The translations under genes were made by a program, and so were the position numbers. A model generated the notes under the pieces. That model was not told the DNA's origin. It did not search any database and worked only from the letters and a program-made list of their open reading frames with translations. Shown here one piece after another: positions 49,920 through 64,000 of a stretch of DNA of 64,000 nucleotides. The stretch is from Rhodamnia argentea (lineage: Eukaryota; Streptophyta; Magnoliopsida; Myrtales; Myrtaceae). The stretch's first letter is position 1. Each line of letters opens with the position of its first letter. The DNA is taken from NCBI RefSeq assembly GCF_020921035.1, contig NC_063160.1, forward strand, positions 13,977,095-14,041,094. Direction: 5' to 3'.

Positions 49920-51352
49920 CACCAAACGCCAAGATTCGCCGATCACCGGAGACGTAGCTCACGACATCGCCGACGCTAGGGGCGAGGTTCTCGTATAGCA
50001 AAGGAGCGACGCCTCTCCGGTCAGGTCACTTCGCTGCAGAAGCAAAAACCCATCAAATCGCGCGGTGGAACGCAGAGAGAAGAACGAAAATGGCTGGATT
50101 GATTCCGTGCAGCGAGCGAGAAGCGAACGGCGATTGAAGAGAGAGTGGGAAATGGCGGGATCGGAGAGAGAGAGAAAGAGAGGGAGGCGCGGGCTTTCGA
50201 GAGGCGTACGTTACAAGCCGATGCGAGGGTTCCGTTCGGGTGTGCAACGGGAGTACCGTTTGAACCTATGGGATTCTCTTCGACCCAAAAATCTAGAATT
50301 GAGAGCCGAGCCGATCCGAGCCGAGCCGATCGGCTGGCAGTTCCATAACTGGGCCCACTTTTGATTTTGCGTCAGACAGTCGAGCTTTTATGATAAAACG
50401 TAAACGTTGCATCATTCAACAATAAAAACGTAAGTTGATCAAGTGATTTTGTTATTGTTCGTTCATGTCGAAGTTTATGGTTCGATCCAGAGTACGATTG
50501 GTTTTGACTAGTTCGAACCGCTTCCAAGGTGGAGAGTCGGGCTCGTTCTTTCTTATGTAGTAATGACACGATATGCGATACATGACACGTCGATACTTAA
50601 TTTCTCAAAAAATAAATAGAAAAATCGGACATGTTGGGACACGTTGTATATTAAATATATATTTTTATGTGTATATATATCAGTTGTGAGTTTCTTTTTC
50701 TTCCGTAAGAGATTCATAATTATGTTTTGTTTTAATAGGTTGGACATATTAATTTTGAGGTAATTGAGTATATGACCTAAGTATATATATTTTTAATAAA
50801 TTTACATTTTGACTCCTAATTCATTGAAAATGCTTAAAATTAACCCCGTGCCTGTCGAAATGGGATGTCGGGATGCTGGACGTTGTCGCTAGCGTGTATG
50901 GAATGCCGATCACTTGTTGATGGCATGTCAAAGAGTATCGGAGTGTCGGACACGACACCAAAGCTCCGGAGAGTGTTGGTACTGCATAAGTTCTCCCTAT
51001 TCTGACCTTAAATCAGTTGATCCGGTCCGGTTTACTCACTGAGCTAAACCCGGTTCCCTAGCATGAAGATGCCTATTTTTTGTCATTCATGCGTAGTTAG
51101 CGTGTTGCAAATCAAAACTTTTCTTCATAAGGCATGTTTAATAAAACACTTTTAGTCCACGTAGATCCTACAAAATTTGTCCCTCACCCAAGATCTCAAT
51201 GTGGGGTCGTCGGAGCTGAAATTCAGACAACCTCTTGGGAAAGTTTCGTGAGCCCTGTCTTACACTGTTCTGCTCCAACTTTTCCCAAAGTCCATGAGCT
51301 ACAATGAACTCATTCCTGGAGGTCCTGTGGTCCTGTGGTCCTGTCCTGCTCT
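49920..51352. other. Intergenic region between RAD17 and the beta-galactosidase gene
   Basis: Both flanking genes are on the minus strand, so this holds the RAD17 promoter (left) and the 3' flank of the galactosidase gene (right). 50370-51000 is AT-rich with no recognised gene. A short GAGCCGAGCCGATCC-like run lies at about 50305-50333. Confidence 0.6.
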
Positions 51353-54300
51353 TCACGAATCACTACCTTCTCTGGCTTTGCCTGGCGAACTCTTCCCATC
51401 GCCGCAACGCACCTGGATGGCCAGCGTTTTCGACACGTCTGGGCACAGATTGCCCGCCTTGTCGAAATTCTTCTGCTCCACCGTCACGGAACACTTGCTT
51501 CTTCCCAGGCAGCGCTGCTCAAACACACAATGTGTGGACAAGAGTATAGTGTCATGAAGTCGGTCGCACACGAGATTGATGTGGGAATTACTTGTGGAGG
51601 ATTTGACACATTGTGACAGACTAACAGTGATTAATGGGGGCACACGCCGTTCGTGTATGTGTGTGTGAGAGTGCGAGAGAAAGGGACCTGCTCGACAACT
51701 TTCTGGCTCTCAGCTGCCGAGCAATTGCCGAGGCTGTAACTTCCGCAACTGCCAAATGGATTGCCGTAGCTCGCAAACTCGACCTGGACGATCTTCTTGT
51801 CCTCCGCACACTGCAGATGGGCCCTCGGCTTCACGTCATCTGCGATGTTTTGAATCAGACCACCGTTTCTTTTCCACGATTTCACGGTCGCGGGATTGCT
51901 CTCGCTGATGAAGCTGCAGACAACATCTCGGTTCACTGTCAAGATCTGAACACCTTCAGGATTTCCTCCGATTTCCTCCAACAGAACGAGAAGGTTATCT
52001 GTCGGCTCCAGGAACGCTCTCGGTACATGGTACCTGCAAAAGAAGTCGTCTATTTTCTGTTTTTTGTGTTTTTTCTGCGTATTTTGATTGAATCAGAGAG
52101 ATGCTTACACATCCTGTGAAGGCTTTTCTAGAGGAGACAGGTAAGAAGACCAGTATCTGCCAATGCTCTTGCCATTGACCCAAGCCATGCCTTTCGACAT
52201 CGTTCCAAGTTGCATCGCGACAGGATCGTTTCCTTCAGGAGCATCGAAATAAGCCTAGGAATTGGTTAAAATCTATCAGGACGTTTTCACATGAATCTTC
52301 TTCTTCTTCTTCTTCTTCATAGAACAATAAATGGGAAATTTTTGTCTCTGATGTACCTTGTACCAGGTGAGAGATTGCCCGAGTCCTTTAGCTTTTGCCC
52401 ACTGTACCCTGTGCGAGCCTCCTTGTGTGTACACACGGAGTTTTTCACCGTCCAAGCCTACCTGCAGCATCAGAACTGAGCTTGGGATTGTGTTCATGTC
52501 CCGAGATTTTCGGGTGAAAAAATAGCAATGAATCGATTACCTTATGCGCCCATCCATTGAGCGATAGATCGAGGGTCCCGGTGTTGAGGCCTTTGAGTGT
52601 CACTGCGTGGACTCCGGCAAACCGGTGCTCCAAGTAGGCTCCGCTATCCTGAAGCATATTGAAGATTGGGAAGGACAACACGTCTGTCACATCATGTATG
52701 CGATGTAAAGGGGAAAAAGCCACCAAGACAGTAGAAGGATTTCGACTGCGTTAATACCGGAAAACCAACTGTCGCACCCAGCAGAGAGATGTTATTGAGT
52801 CCGGGCTTTAGTTCAATTGCTTTCTGTAAGACGAAGCTCTTCTCTATGTTGCTTCCATGACCGGACCCTGGGAAGCAGTTGAAATGCACTTGTGAGAAGT
52901 TAAAGATAACCGAGGATTTCTCACATCCTTCTCCTTGAGGACTGTACCAGATGTCCAGAGAATGTCTGGACAAGTTGCCCTTTTGCCGAAATTCATCGAA
53001 ACAACAAGACTATGTATAGAACGCAGTACCTATATACTCTCCGTTGACAAAGGCATGCATCAAGTGGCCGAGATTTGCCACCTGAAGGACTGGACTGATG
53101 TCCTTTCTAAAGGGTAAGTCGGTGCGGTAGAATTTAATGCTGTCAAACAACAAGCAAGGACATGTTGAAGTTCTAGGAGTAAGGTAACTTAGGATGCATT
53201 TTAGCTGCACAATTTTTTCTTCTTGGAGTAATGCTCACTTGCTTACCTGGTGGCATACCACAGATAATCCGTCGAGTCTTTTGTTGTGCTCATCAATTCT
53301 AGAGGACTCTTCGACTTAATAGGAGCATCACCGGTTGTTGGAATATTGTCCCGCCACATTTCCCAATGTAGATTCTTGTTAGCTGTCTCTGATTGATGAT
53401 AGTTTCTCGAACTGTGCTGCGCGACAACCTGATAACACGCGGACATATTACACCTTACGTAGATCTCACTAATATCCACTCAAGTGAAAGAAACAAGATC
53501 TCATCTCCAATGGTACCATTCCTGTGTTATAGACCACTGTCTTGCAATCGGCAAGGATGCTAATAGATCGCTGCGGTAGGTAATACTTGATGCCCTTGAA
53601 CATGGTCAGTCTGGGAAGCCGAGTATTATTGTTGCACAGAAAGGCGGCGCAGATGCTAGTTCCTGGTTTCTCGTAGACTCGGGCCTGCAATGTAAAATTC
53701 GCTCAGCTTTGTCCCGTCTCCATTCAAGAGTAAGCTGAATCTACTGAATATATACGGTTTCGGGTTTTGGCTCGCGCTTTGGTTTCCTATTTCCATACCT
53801 CGAGTCCTTCTCCCAAATCTTGGACCGAGGGAGTTCCCCATAGCAGGGCTTTCTTACACAATCGCAAAGCCAAATGCAAGTCTCTTAAGTGACCCCATTT
53901 CGGCTCCCTCAGCAGACCTACATATAGGAAATCACTGGTTCAGCAGAAGCTTATCCAATAATTCAACCTAGACATATGCTAAAGAAAATAAATCGCCACA
54001 GCTAGTAAGCTTTACGAATTTTGTCGGTGATTATTCAGTGGAAAGAACAAATTTTTTGAGGCAGAACCGTTCAATCCAGATAGCAGAATTGGCACAACGG
54101 TAAGTTCTTTTCTTGTGGACAGACAGAGATTCAACCGAACAAAGAATGAGGAAGACTAACCATATTCATCCATAGGAGCTTCATCATAATATCGAGTTGT
54201 TACAAAAGAGGAAGCCGTTCTCCCAAAATTTGTTCCACCATAGTACTGCCAGACACAACGATACACGTAGTCCGTCGTACCAAAAGGATCATAAACCACA

Positions 54301-55948
54301 TTGACCTAGTACAGTTCATGTTGATATTGTGTAGATGGGCTTAACATACCATGTAATAGTTCGCCAGAGTGCCATTTTTGGAGAAGAAACGAGCGACAGA
54401 GTATGCGAGATCTTCGGCAGACCTTTGAGATGGGGGGTCACCAAACACTCTGTATCTGTTATTTGGCCATTGACTTGGTTAAGGCATATGTGGAGCAAGT
54501 CTAAAACAGCTCTTCCTTAGTCAGTACGGAACTTATGCATCGTTAAAGAGTGGCATCTCCGTTACGCCGATTTTTATCTGCTAAGGCAGTGAAACATACA
54601 TGGAGGAGAAAAATCTGATGTTTTTCAAAATACTTACTGAGCAGTCCAGTTCTCGGTCCACAACGTAGGTTTATCGGGACTGTTTGGGCCGGTGAAGGTA
54701 TCCCCACAGTTTCTGCCGTTGCAAGTGTTGATCTGCGCTTTATGTTTGTTTCTCGGCACATTACAAAATGCTTGGGCATTCGCCGTCAATAGATGACACA
54801 CATCAGGAACGAACAAAAGTATCATACCATGGGATCGGGAGCGTCCTTCTGCATGCACATAACCCACGGAACTCCCGTTTTGAGCCCCACGGCCATCGTT
54901 CCGGCCCACTGGATGTATCGAGTTCCTTGCGTTTTGTAGGCCAGCTGAATGTTATTGTACTCGTTCTCAATCTGCACTCTTCAACCACAAAAATTAAATT
55001 TTCTTGATCCAGCATATGGTCTTCTGGATCTCTTTTAAGTGCGACACTCCCCAATTAAAAGTAAAGCTCGACCTGAGATAAGATAATGGGGCCGCCTTGA
55101 GAAGCAAACAACTTCTCATCCTTCATCTTCTTTATGACTACTTTGGTGAACTTTTTCATGTGATACTGCAAATCGGAAGAAACGCTGAACCTCGTCAGGC
55201 ATGCTCACTCCCTCTAAGAGAACTGTGAAGGGCACAATTTACCTTGAACGGTGGATTGTCGGTCCGAAACGTGATGTTCGGTACCTCTCTTAGCCAATAC
55301 GGGAAGCCTCTGCACAAGAACGCCTCCGTAAGACTTGGTTGCCGAAAGTCCTTAGAGGAAAATGCGTAGCGAAATGAGATCATACCCGAAATTCCATTCA
55401 GCTTCTATGAAAGGACCGACCCTTAGCGTTGCATACATTCCTAGCTCGCCGATCATTTTGATGAATTTGACCAAATCGTAGTTCCCATTGAAATTGTACT
55501 GCAGGATTAGCTCATACCGCGCGGCATCGTAAATCCTAGAAACAGCTCACGAAATAGGAAAACCATCGAAACCTAAGGCGTTACCTGACCCTGAGCTGGT
55601 TCATGAATGTTCCAAAAGACGTAAGTCTGAACCACGTTGAGACCCCCCTCTTTCGCCTTCTGTAGAATGTCTCCCCACATCTGGCAGGAGAAAAGAACGG
55701 CGTCCATCAGTTCCGGACCCGAGCGAAACAACCTCGAGTAAGCGAAAACAGACACTGCGAACTTTTACTTCGGGGGTACTACGTGGGTAATGGATGGAAC
55801 CCGAGAAGAGAAGCTCTCTGCTTCCATTGATGATCAAAGACCTCCCATCATAATTCACACCTCGAGCTTCGTCGGCCACTGCCGGTAGGAGCACCGGAGT
55901 GAAAGAAGCCAGGAGCACCGCGAGAAACACTCGGCCTAGTTTCGACAT
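51353..55948 (-). CDS. GH35 beta-galactosidase with C-terminal SUEL lectin domain
   Basis: Nineteen exons: 55769-55948, 55585-55680, 55386-55498, 55243-55309, 55073-55165, 54828-54971, 54638-54732, 54350-54455, 54161-54245, 53799-53917, 53517-53684, 53247-53428, 53030-53139, 52758-52867, 52541-52648, 52357-52461, 52109-52254, 51688-52033, 51353-51514, giving 844 aa with every phase consistent. It is a secreted cell-wall enzyme that removes terminal beta-galactose from wall polysaccharides or glycoproteins. A signal peptide ([16 protein letters not shown]) opens it. The GH35 core has [17 protein letters not shown], the acid/base Glu in SQIENEY, the nucleophile Glu in LWTENWTAQ and [10 protein letters not shown]. 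The last 90 residues are a SUEL/galactose-binding lectin domain ([30 protein letters not shown]). It most resembles the Arabidopsis BGAL11-14 group. A Met 15 nt upstream (55963) is also possible. Confidence 0.95.
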
Positions 55949-56895
55949 TGTCTGTTCTTGCATCCTAGGAATAAACCTACTAATCCTTGCTTAAAATGTC
56001 CGCTGCTGCTTCTTCCTTCAAAAAGCGTTGTCGCTGATGGGAAAGATCGAAACTTTCTTGCAGGGTCAGATGGAGATGCAGCGGAACGGATCGACCCAGA
56101 AGACTGCCATGTAAAAGATCATCTCCTGAAGCTGTGAGGATGCTGAAAACAGTGGAAAGGTGATGCAGAAGAAGAAGAAGAAGAAGAAGAAGAAAATAAT
56201 TTAAAGAGGTGGGTGGGAGGGCGTTGATCTTGTCATGTTTTAAGTGAATGGCTTTGTAAAATTCCGTTTATACCGTTTCTGCTTGGGAGCCTCTTCCTCT
56301 TCCAAGCGTCTGTACTCTCTCTCGCGCGCGCGCTAAATTTGGGAGATGACCAGGTCGAGAAGCGATCCGAATTTGTGGAGGCTTATTAGCTCCTATGAAT
56401 TTAGTGGAGAGAACTACCTAAGTTATTTTTAAAAAAAAATTACCATTTCGTATTTTTTTTTCAGTCTTATCTCTAAATCTCCTCTATATGACTTTTGCTC
56501 TGCGATACTAGCGTTCCCAACCCCCGACCCTTTTACCAGGAGGGCCGCATACCTATTGACATCATTTCATATTCAAAAATACGTTCTTTCTTTCGTGTCA
56601 ATAAATTGCAATAAATATTGGTAAGTGTCAAGAAATTACTCAAAAGCAATGACCTGGGATTTTTCTTTAGGTTATTTGTTGGCAATTCATCGACTCTTTT
56701 CTCATATTACCAATTATTTTCATATGGTTCGCAAATTAGTTAAAGTGACTTATCGCCTTTTAACGGATTAAATTACCTAAAATATGCATGTTTACATAAT
56801 CTAAATAGCATACGAAATTCCTAACGATATCTTTGGCTTGGGAAATATTAAATGCAGGTAATGTTAAAATAAATAAGGCCATTATAGATTCAGGA
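55949..56895. other. Upstream region of the beta-galactosidase gene
   Basis: This should carry the gene's promoter and leader on the minus strand. A GAAGAA-type trinucleotide repeat lies at about 56167-56193 and a short CGCG run at about 56319-56332. Nothing else is recognised. Confidence 0.6.
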
Positions 56896-57431
56896 AAAAA
56901 ATTCAAATAGGGTCTCAAGTGCTCTCATTTTCTCAAATAAAGGTTTGAAATGGATATTGTTTCAAATAAGGGCATGAAATAGTCATATCAATCTCAAAAA
57001 AGGTCTCTCACAGGTTGATTAGGGGCATTTTTGTCATTTACTTTTTTTATTAGTTTCTTCCTTTGATTGTTTCTTAAAAAAGTAAAAAAACTAAAAAAAA
57101 TAGAAACACGGGCGGGCAGTTGAAACGCATGCGAGAGGCCCTCCCACCTGCGTTTCTATTTTTTTTAGTTTTGACTTTTAGTTTTTTATTTTTAAATATA
57201 ATTTAACTAAAAATTAGGTTAAATTTGTATTTTGACGAAAGTTTTCTTAACTGGTTAAAATATTTAGACAGTCGGTGAGGTGAGGCCCTTATTTGAAACA
57301 GCAATGACCACTTCAAACCCTTATTTGAAACAATAAAGACATTTTTGGCCTTTATTTGAAATAAAGACTATTTCATACCATTATTTGACAAGATGAAGAC
57401 ACTCTGAGCCCTTATTTGGAATTTCTCATAA
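56896..57431. mobile_element. MITE copy A with 8-bp target duplication
   Basis: The ends are imperfect inverted repeats: the left arm reads ATTCAAATAGGGTCTCAAGTG and the right arm, reversed, reads ATTCCAAATAAGGGCTCAGAG. The direct repeat ATTCAGGA lies on both sides (56888-56895 and 57432-57439). Both arms repeat the phrase TTCAAATAAGGG in opposite directions. The centre has a GC-richer block (about 57108-57155, GGGCGGGCAG...CTCCCACCTGCG) that is itself roughly palindromic. The element is 536 bp and has no coding frame. The 8-bp duplication suggests a hAT-mobilised element. Confidence 0.8.
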
Positions 57432-57439
57432 ATTCAGGA

Positions 57440-58706
57440 TATTAAGCATCGGGCATAAACATAAATTTAGAACTTACCTTAGTTTAAGTTTTAGAAATAG
57501 TCTTATATGGATTTTGTAACTATTTCATTTAAATTTAAGAAACTTCTTTGAGATTTTAAATATGTTTTTTTGAGAAACTACTATCAAAATGGACTGCGGC
57601 TACTTTTGGGGAGTGCTTTCCCAAGGGGCTTTAGGTGTCCAAAACCCCTTGGGCTAAAGTTCAGGTGTTTGGGAAATATTTTTGAAAGGCCATTAACTGA
57701 AAGTCAGCCTTTTGAAGGCTGAAAACTCAAGGCACCCTCAACGCACCCCATGTCGTTTAAGAACACATTCGAAGATATATGAAACGCTAGATTGTTTTTC
57801 TTTTCCATGATATGAAAGTTTCTAATGTCAAGATCACTTCTCTTTATCCGTTAATTATTCTTCCTTCATATTAAAAGATAAAAGAATAAAATTGTAGTAC
57901 AACAATCTAAAACTCTTTAACTTTATTCTCATCGATACACCATCTAAATTTATATATAATAACCATTTTTAGAGTATTGAAAATCGAGCTAGGGAACGAG
58001 AGAAGGACAAAAGTATACGGAATGAGAAGTCAACACGCCACCTCCCTCAGCCTCCTTACTCTCTGCCTAGAATCTTCGGACCTCTTTTCAAAGGTGGTTG
58101 TCAAGTTACACAACTCTTAATTTAAAAAAATGTTATCATACTTGTAATAAAATAATTAATCTGTTCCAAGATATCCATTTATTCACTTTATTAATATTAA
58201 AGTTAATGAGATGTAGTAGTCGAAAGAGAATGTTTCGGTCCAGGATGAGTCGAAAAGAGATAAAGTTTTGGAAATTATAAATCAATAATCTGCAATTTAT
58301 TGATTGATTCCGGCGTTGTGCGGCAAAGAATGTATTCCAAAGTGTTTTACATTTTCTTTTGGAATCAATTAAAGATGGAACTCAAAAGAGATGAAAACAA
58401 ATAGGAAAATATATATTTTTTCGTGATAATTTCTACTTATCCATTTTTTTTATATTTAAAATCCATCTGCTAATTCTCTTTTCGTTAAGTGAGACAGAAA
58501 TAACTTTCGTGCTCGTGCGCAGATCTCCGTTCACTCAAAACAGCCAAAGAGGAGTCCCGCCTGTTATTCTATCGAAGATAATATGCTGGGAAAGCGTTTC
58601 AAGTTGTCAAATCTAACCTAATATGAAATTGTTCAACCTCCAAATTGTTCTAAATTGCAAAATTCATTTAACTGGTTATTTAATCGATGGGGCTAGGAAA
58701 ATATTT
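57440..58706. other. AT-rich intergenic spacer between two MITE copies
   Basis: No gene is recognised. The phrase CCTTGGG and its reverse complement recur near 57610-57660, and long AT tracts dominate elsewhere. Confidence 0.55.
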
Positions 58707-59392
58707 TGGAAAAATTCCAAATAAAGGTCCGAAATGCTTTTATTTTCTCAAATAAGGACCCCAATTGAACCTTGATTCAAATAAGGGTCTGAAGTGCCAT
58801 CATTTTCTCAAACAAGTGTTTGAAGTGAATCTTATCTCAAATAAGAGCCTAAAGTAATCATTAAGTCTTAAAAAATGGCTTGATTTCAAGGGGATTTTCG
58901 TCATTTTTCCTTTGTTTGATTTTTTTCTTTTTTATTTATCTTTTTACTTTTTCTTAAAAATTTTAAATAAAAAAAACACACAAACACTGGCCGACGCCCT
59001 ACCATCGCCGAGGGGAGGGGGGGAAGCCGGCGACCCCTCTTACCGGAGGTAAAAAGGACAAGGCAAGGCCGGCGACCCCCACCCATATCGAGAAGAAGGC
59101 CCGACCCTCTCCTTAATCTTAGTCGAGGGTCGGTAGCCCTCACTCGGACTTGGGCGGGGGGTCACCGGCCCTCACCCGCCTGTGTGTGTGTGTGTGTTTT
59201 TTTTTCTTATTTTTTTAAAATTTTTAAAAAATAGAAAAGTAAGGAAAAAAATGAAAATGATGAAAATGCCCTTGAGGCCAAGGCTGTCTTTAAACTTCAT
59301 CGTCACCTCGGGCCCTTATTCAAAACATGTTATGCCATTCCATGTCCTTTTTTGAAATAAGATTCGTTGAGGTCTTTATTTGGAAATTTTCC
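58707..59392. mobile_element. MITE copy B with 8-bp target duplication
   Basis: The left end reads TGGAAAAATTCCAAATAAAG and the right end, reversed, GGAAAATTTCCAAATAAAGA. The direct repeat AAATATTT flanks it (58699-58706 and 59393-59400). The arms repeat TTCAAATAAGGGTC and TCATTTTCTCAAA as in copy A, so the two belong to one family. The centre (about 58988-59178) is a GC-rich block with GCCGGCGACCCC-like units, flanked by oligo(T)/oligo(A) tracts. It is 686 bp and non-coding. Confidence 0.8.
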
Positions 59393-59966
59393 AAATATTT
59401 ATACCATGTAAATTGAAAACCCATGGTGCTCAAAAGTCGAATGGTTTTTTTTTTTCCAAAAACAAGAAATAAAAATGAAAGATGGGAGAGAAATAAATAA
59501 AAAAAAAAAACAGAAAATGACAGACGAAAGACAGAGTAGAAGCAGCGGGTGGATTTGTTGGCGTCGATTGGTTCGCTCAACGAACGCTTCAACTGCATCT
59601 TTTCCCGCACAACGAACCCCCCTCCTCTCTCTCTCTCTCTTCTTCCTCTCTCTCTCTTGCTTTAGGGCAATTTGATTTCGCCCAACCCACCCCCCCGGCA
59701 TTTCGCCTCGATCGCATCCCCGCTCTCCGCTCTGCATTTTCCAGAGTGTCTCTCGGGTCTCGCTAGGGTTCCCTTCCGGAGCTCGGCTCGGCGTTCCGCT
59801 CTTGTCGTTTTCCTTTTGTAGATGTGGAGGAGGAGGTGGAGGAGGAGGAGGAGTTGGGGCTTCTCGCGTGATTCGAATCAGGTCTTCGAGCGCTCGTGGG
59901 AGAAGATCTGAGAGTCCTTTTTGTTTTTTTCCCCTTCTCTTTTTTTCCGTGTGTTTTTTGGATTGA

Positions 59967-62839
<2,873 letters not shown>

Positions 62840-63226
62840 TTGATAATAGCTCGAAGATAGAACAGCCTGTTGCTCTGCCTGTATCTCCTCCATTCTGGCT
62901 TTGCTCTTAAAAGAGGACGCTGTTACTGATTTGTTGTGCCAAGTGACAAGACTTTCTTTGTGAAGCATCAAATCGTCCAGTACCGCTCGAGTGTCGTCTT
63001 GGTGATCTAATTCTTGTGTTTGTCCACGTGTCGTCTGCAATTCTTGACTTTGATAATTCTATGTGTTAATGAACCGCATTTAATGAGAGAAAAAAACCTG
63101 TTTTTTTCCATGGATCACGTCTATGCTTTTCTATCACTACAGCTCGTGATCATTTTATGATGACATATTGGTGCATCTTTATAGCAGCATCCGTTGACCA
63201 TCCCTTTTCTTTTAGATCAGAAAGTG

Positions 63227-63272
<46 letters not shown>

Positions 63273-63941
63273 GGTCTGCTTTTATTCCTTGAGATATGAA
63301 ATGGTTGAAATGTAGGCCTTTAGGATAAGTGTATGGTGTCGACATACTTCCATGGTATCTGAAAATGGCAAAGTTGATGAGATCAGACGCCCAAAACGAA
63401 CGGAGCTTTCAAAATTTATGCAAATTTATGCATCAATTATTCGACTCTTTTTCCGTCGCAATCTCGCTATGATTTCTATGTCCAGTTGGTAAACTTGTAT
63501 TTTGTTTGAATTTCTGGGATGTCGAATAACTTCTATCCACAGATTTTCGTCGGTCCATGAGTTTATGGTAAAATAATCCGTGCGAGTCCTCCATGGTTTG
63601 TTCGCTTGTTGGTGTTCTCGTGGCTGAGCGCGATTCGCCTTCTTTTAGGCCTTTCTGGTAATGAACTGGAATCGTTGATGGTGATGGAATGACAGGCCCC
63701 TGTGCATGGATACTCCCACTTTAACGTCAACTTCATCTGTGAAAGGCTCATTGAATCCATTGGCGGGTTTGGCATTCTAGATAAAGATCCAAAAGGAATA
63801 TTTAAAGCGGATTTGCCTTTGGCCATTTGCACCCTGTCCTGAGCCGAAGCTTCTGTCAAAGTTGCGGAGTTTTGCTAAAACAGTTTTGGGTGAAAACTTT
63901 TGTAGGGAAAAGTACACTAGAAGTGCTATAATTTGTGTACG
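62840..63941. other. 3' flank of the ROP gene
   Basis: This holds the ROP 3' UTR and then DNA without a recognised gene. A perfect (TC)n run of about 20 units lies at 63229-63269. Confidence 0.65.
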
Positions 63942-64000
63942 ACGTTCACTTGAGTGCCATAACTTTCAAAACGTTCACTTAAGTGTCATAACTTTCAAAA
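63942..64000. repeat. 29-bp tandem repeat running off the right edge
   Basis: Two adjacent units (63942-63970 and 63971-64000) begin ACGTTCACTT and end ATAACTTTCAAA, differing at two positions. The preceding bases (AAGTGCTATAATTTGTGTACG) look like a diverged partial unit. It is probably the edge of a longer dispersed repeat. Confidence 0.8.

Overview
This window is nuclear DNA of a dicot flowering plant. The genes are intron-rich with GT..AG introns, the families are plant-specific (MLO, ROP GTPase, AHK1-type histidine kinase, ERD7/senescence-domain protein, SUEL-tailed beta-galactosidase), and one intron carries degraded chloroplast DNA. A woody eudicot, perhaps Myrtales, would fit the gene sequences, but that is a guess. 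No operons, CRISPR arrays or bacterial features are present.

Layout. 1-10513: one minus-strand, gag-bearing LTR retrotransposon that runs off the left edge, with a 2.67 kb 5' LTR, a primer-binding site, a broken ORF1, a broken gag and no visible pol. 10890-13349 (-): a nine-exon NOP2/Sun RNA cytosine-5 methyltransferase, head-to-head with 13821-18964 (+), a fifteen-exon MLO seven-transmembrane protein. 19704-22957 (+): an ERD7-like senescence-domain protein with a 755-bp foldback element in its last intron. 22958-28060: repeat-rich intergenic DNA with two MITE copies. 28060-30752 (+): a dead RTE-type LINE. 31405-37935 (+): a hybrid histidine kinase closely resembling the osmosensor AHK1/HK1. 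39314-42426 (+): proteasome alpha-7 subunit (PAD1 type), whose first intron holds chloroplast rpl2 and psbA pieces. 43091-43164 (-): tRNA-Ile(AAU). 44044-49919 (-): RAD17 checkpoint clamp loader. 51353-55948 (-): GH35 beta-galactosidase with a C-terminal lectin-like domain. 56896-57431 and 58707-59392: two members of one MITE family, each with an 8-bp target duplication. 59970-62839 (+): type-I ROP small GTPase. A 29-bp tandem repeat begins at the right edge.

Exon boundaries were built by hand from reading frame, GT/AG signals and known protein families. All seven protein genes assemble into complete, uninterrupted reading frames of family-typical length: NSUN 397 aa, MLO 543, ERD7-like 486, HK1 1261, PAD1 249, RAD17 593, BGAL 844; the ROP is also complete at 197 aa. 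They are unrelated housekeeping and signalling genes, not a functional cluster. HK1, the ERD7-like gene, MLO and ROP all belong to families linked to stress or membrane signalling, but nothing in the sequence shows co-regulation.

I found no convincing undescribed system. The best leads are the pol-less retroelement with a repeat-bearing 3' region, the foldback in the ERD7-like intron, the paired 8-bp-TSD MITEs with GC-rich cores, the psbA/rpl2 insertion in the proteasome intron, and the nine-histidine run in the MLO third cytoplasmic loop.
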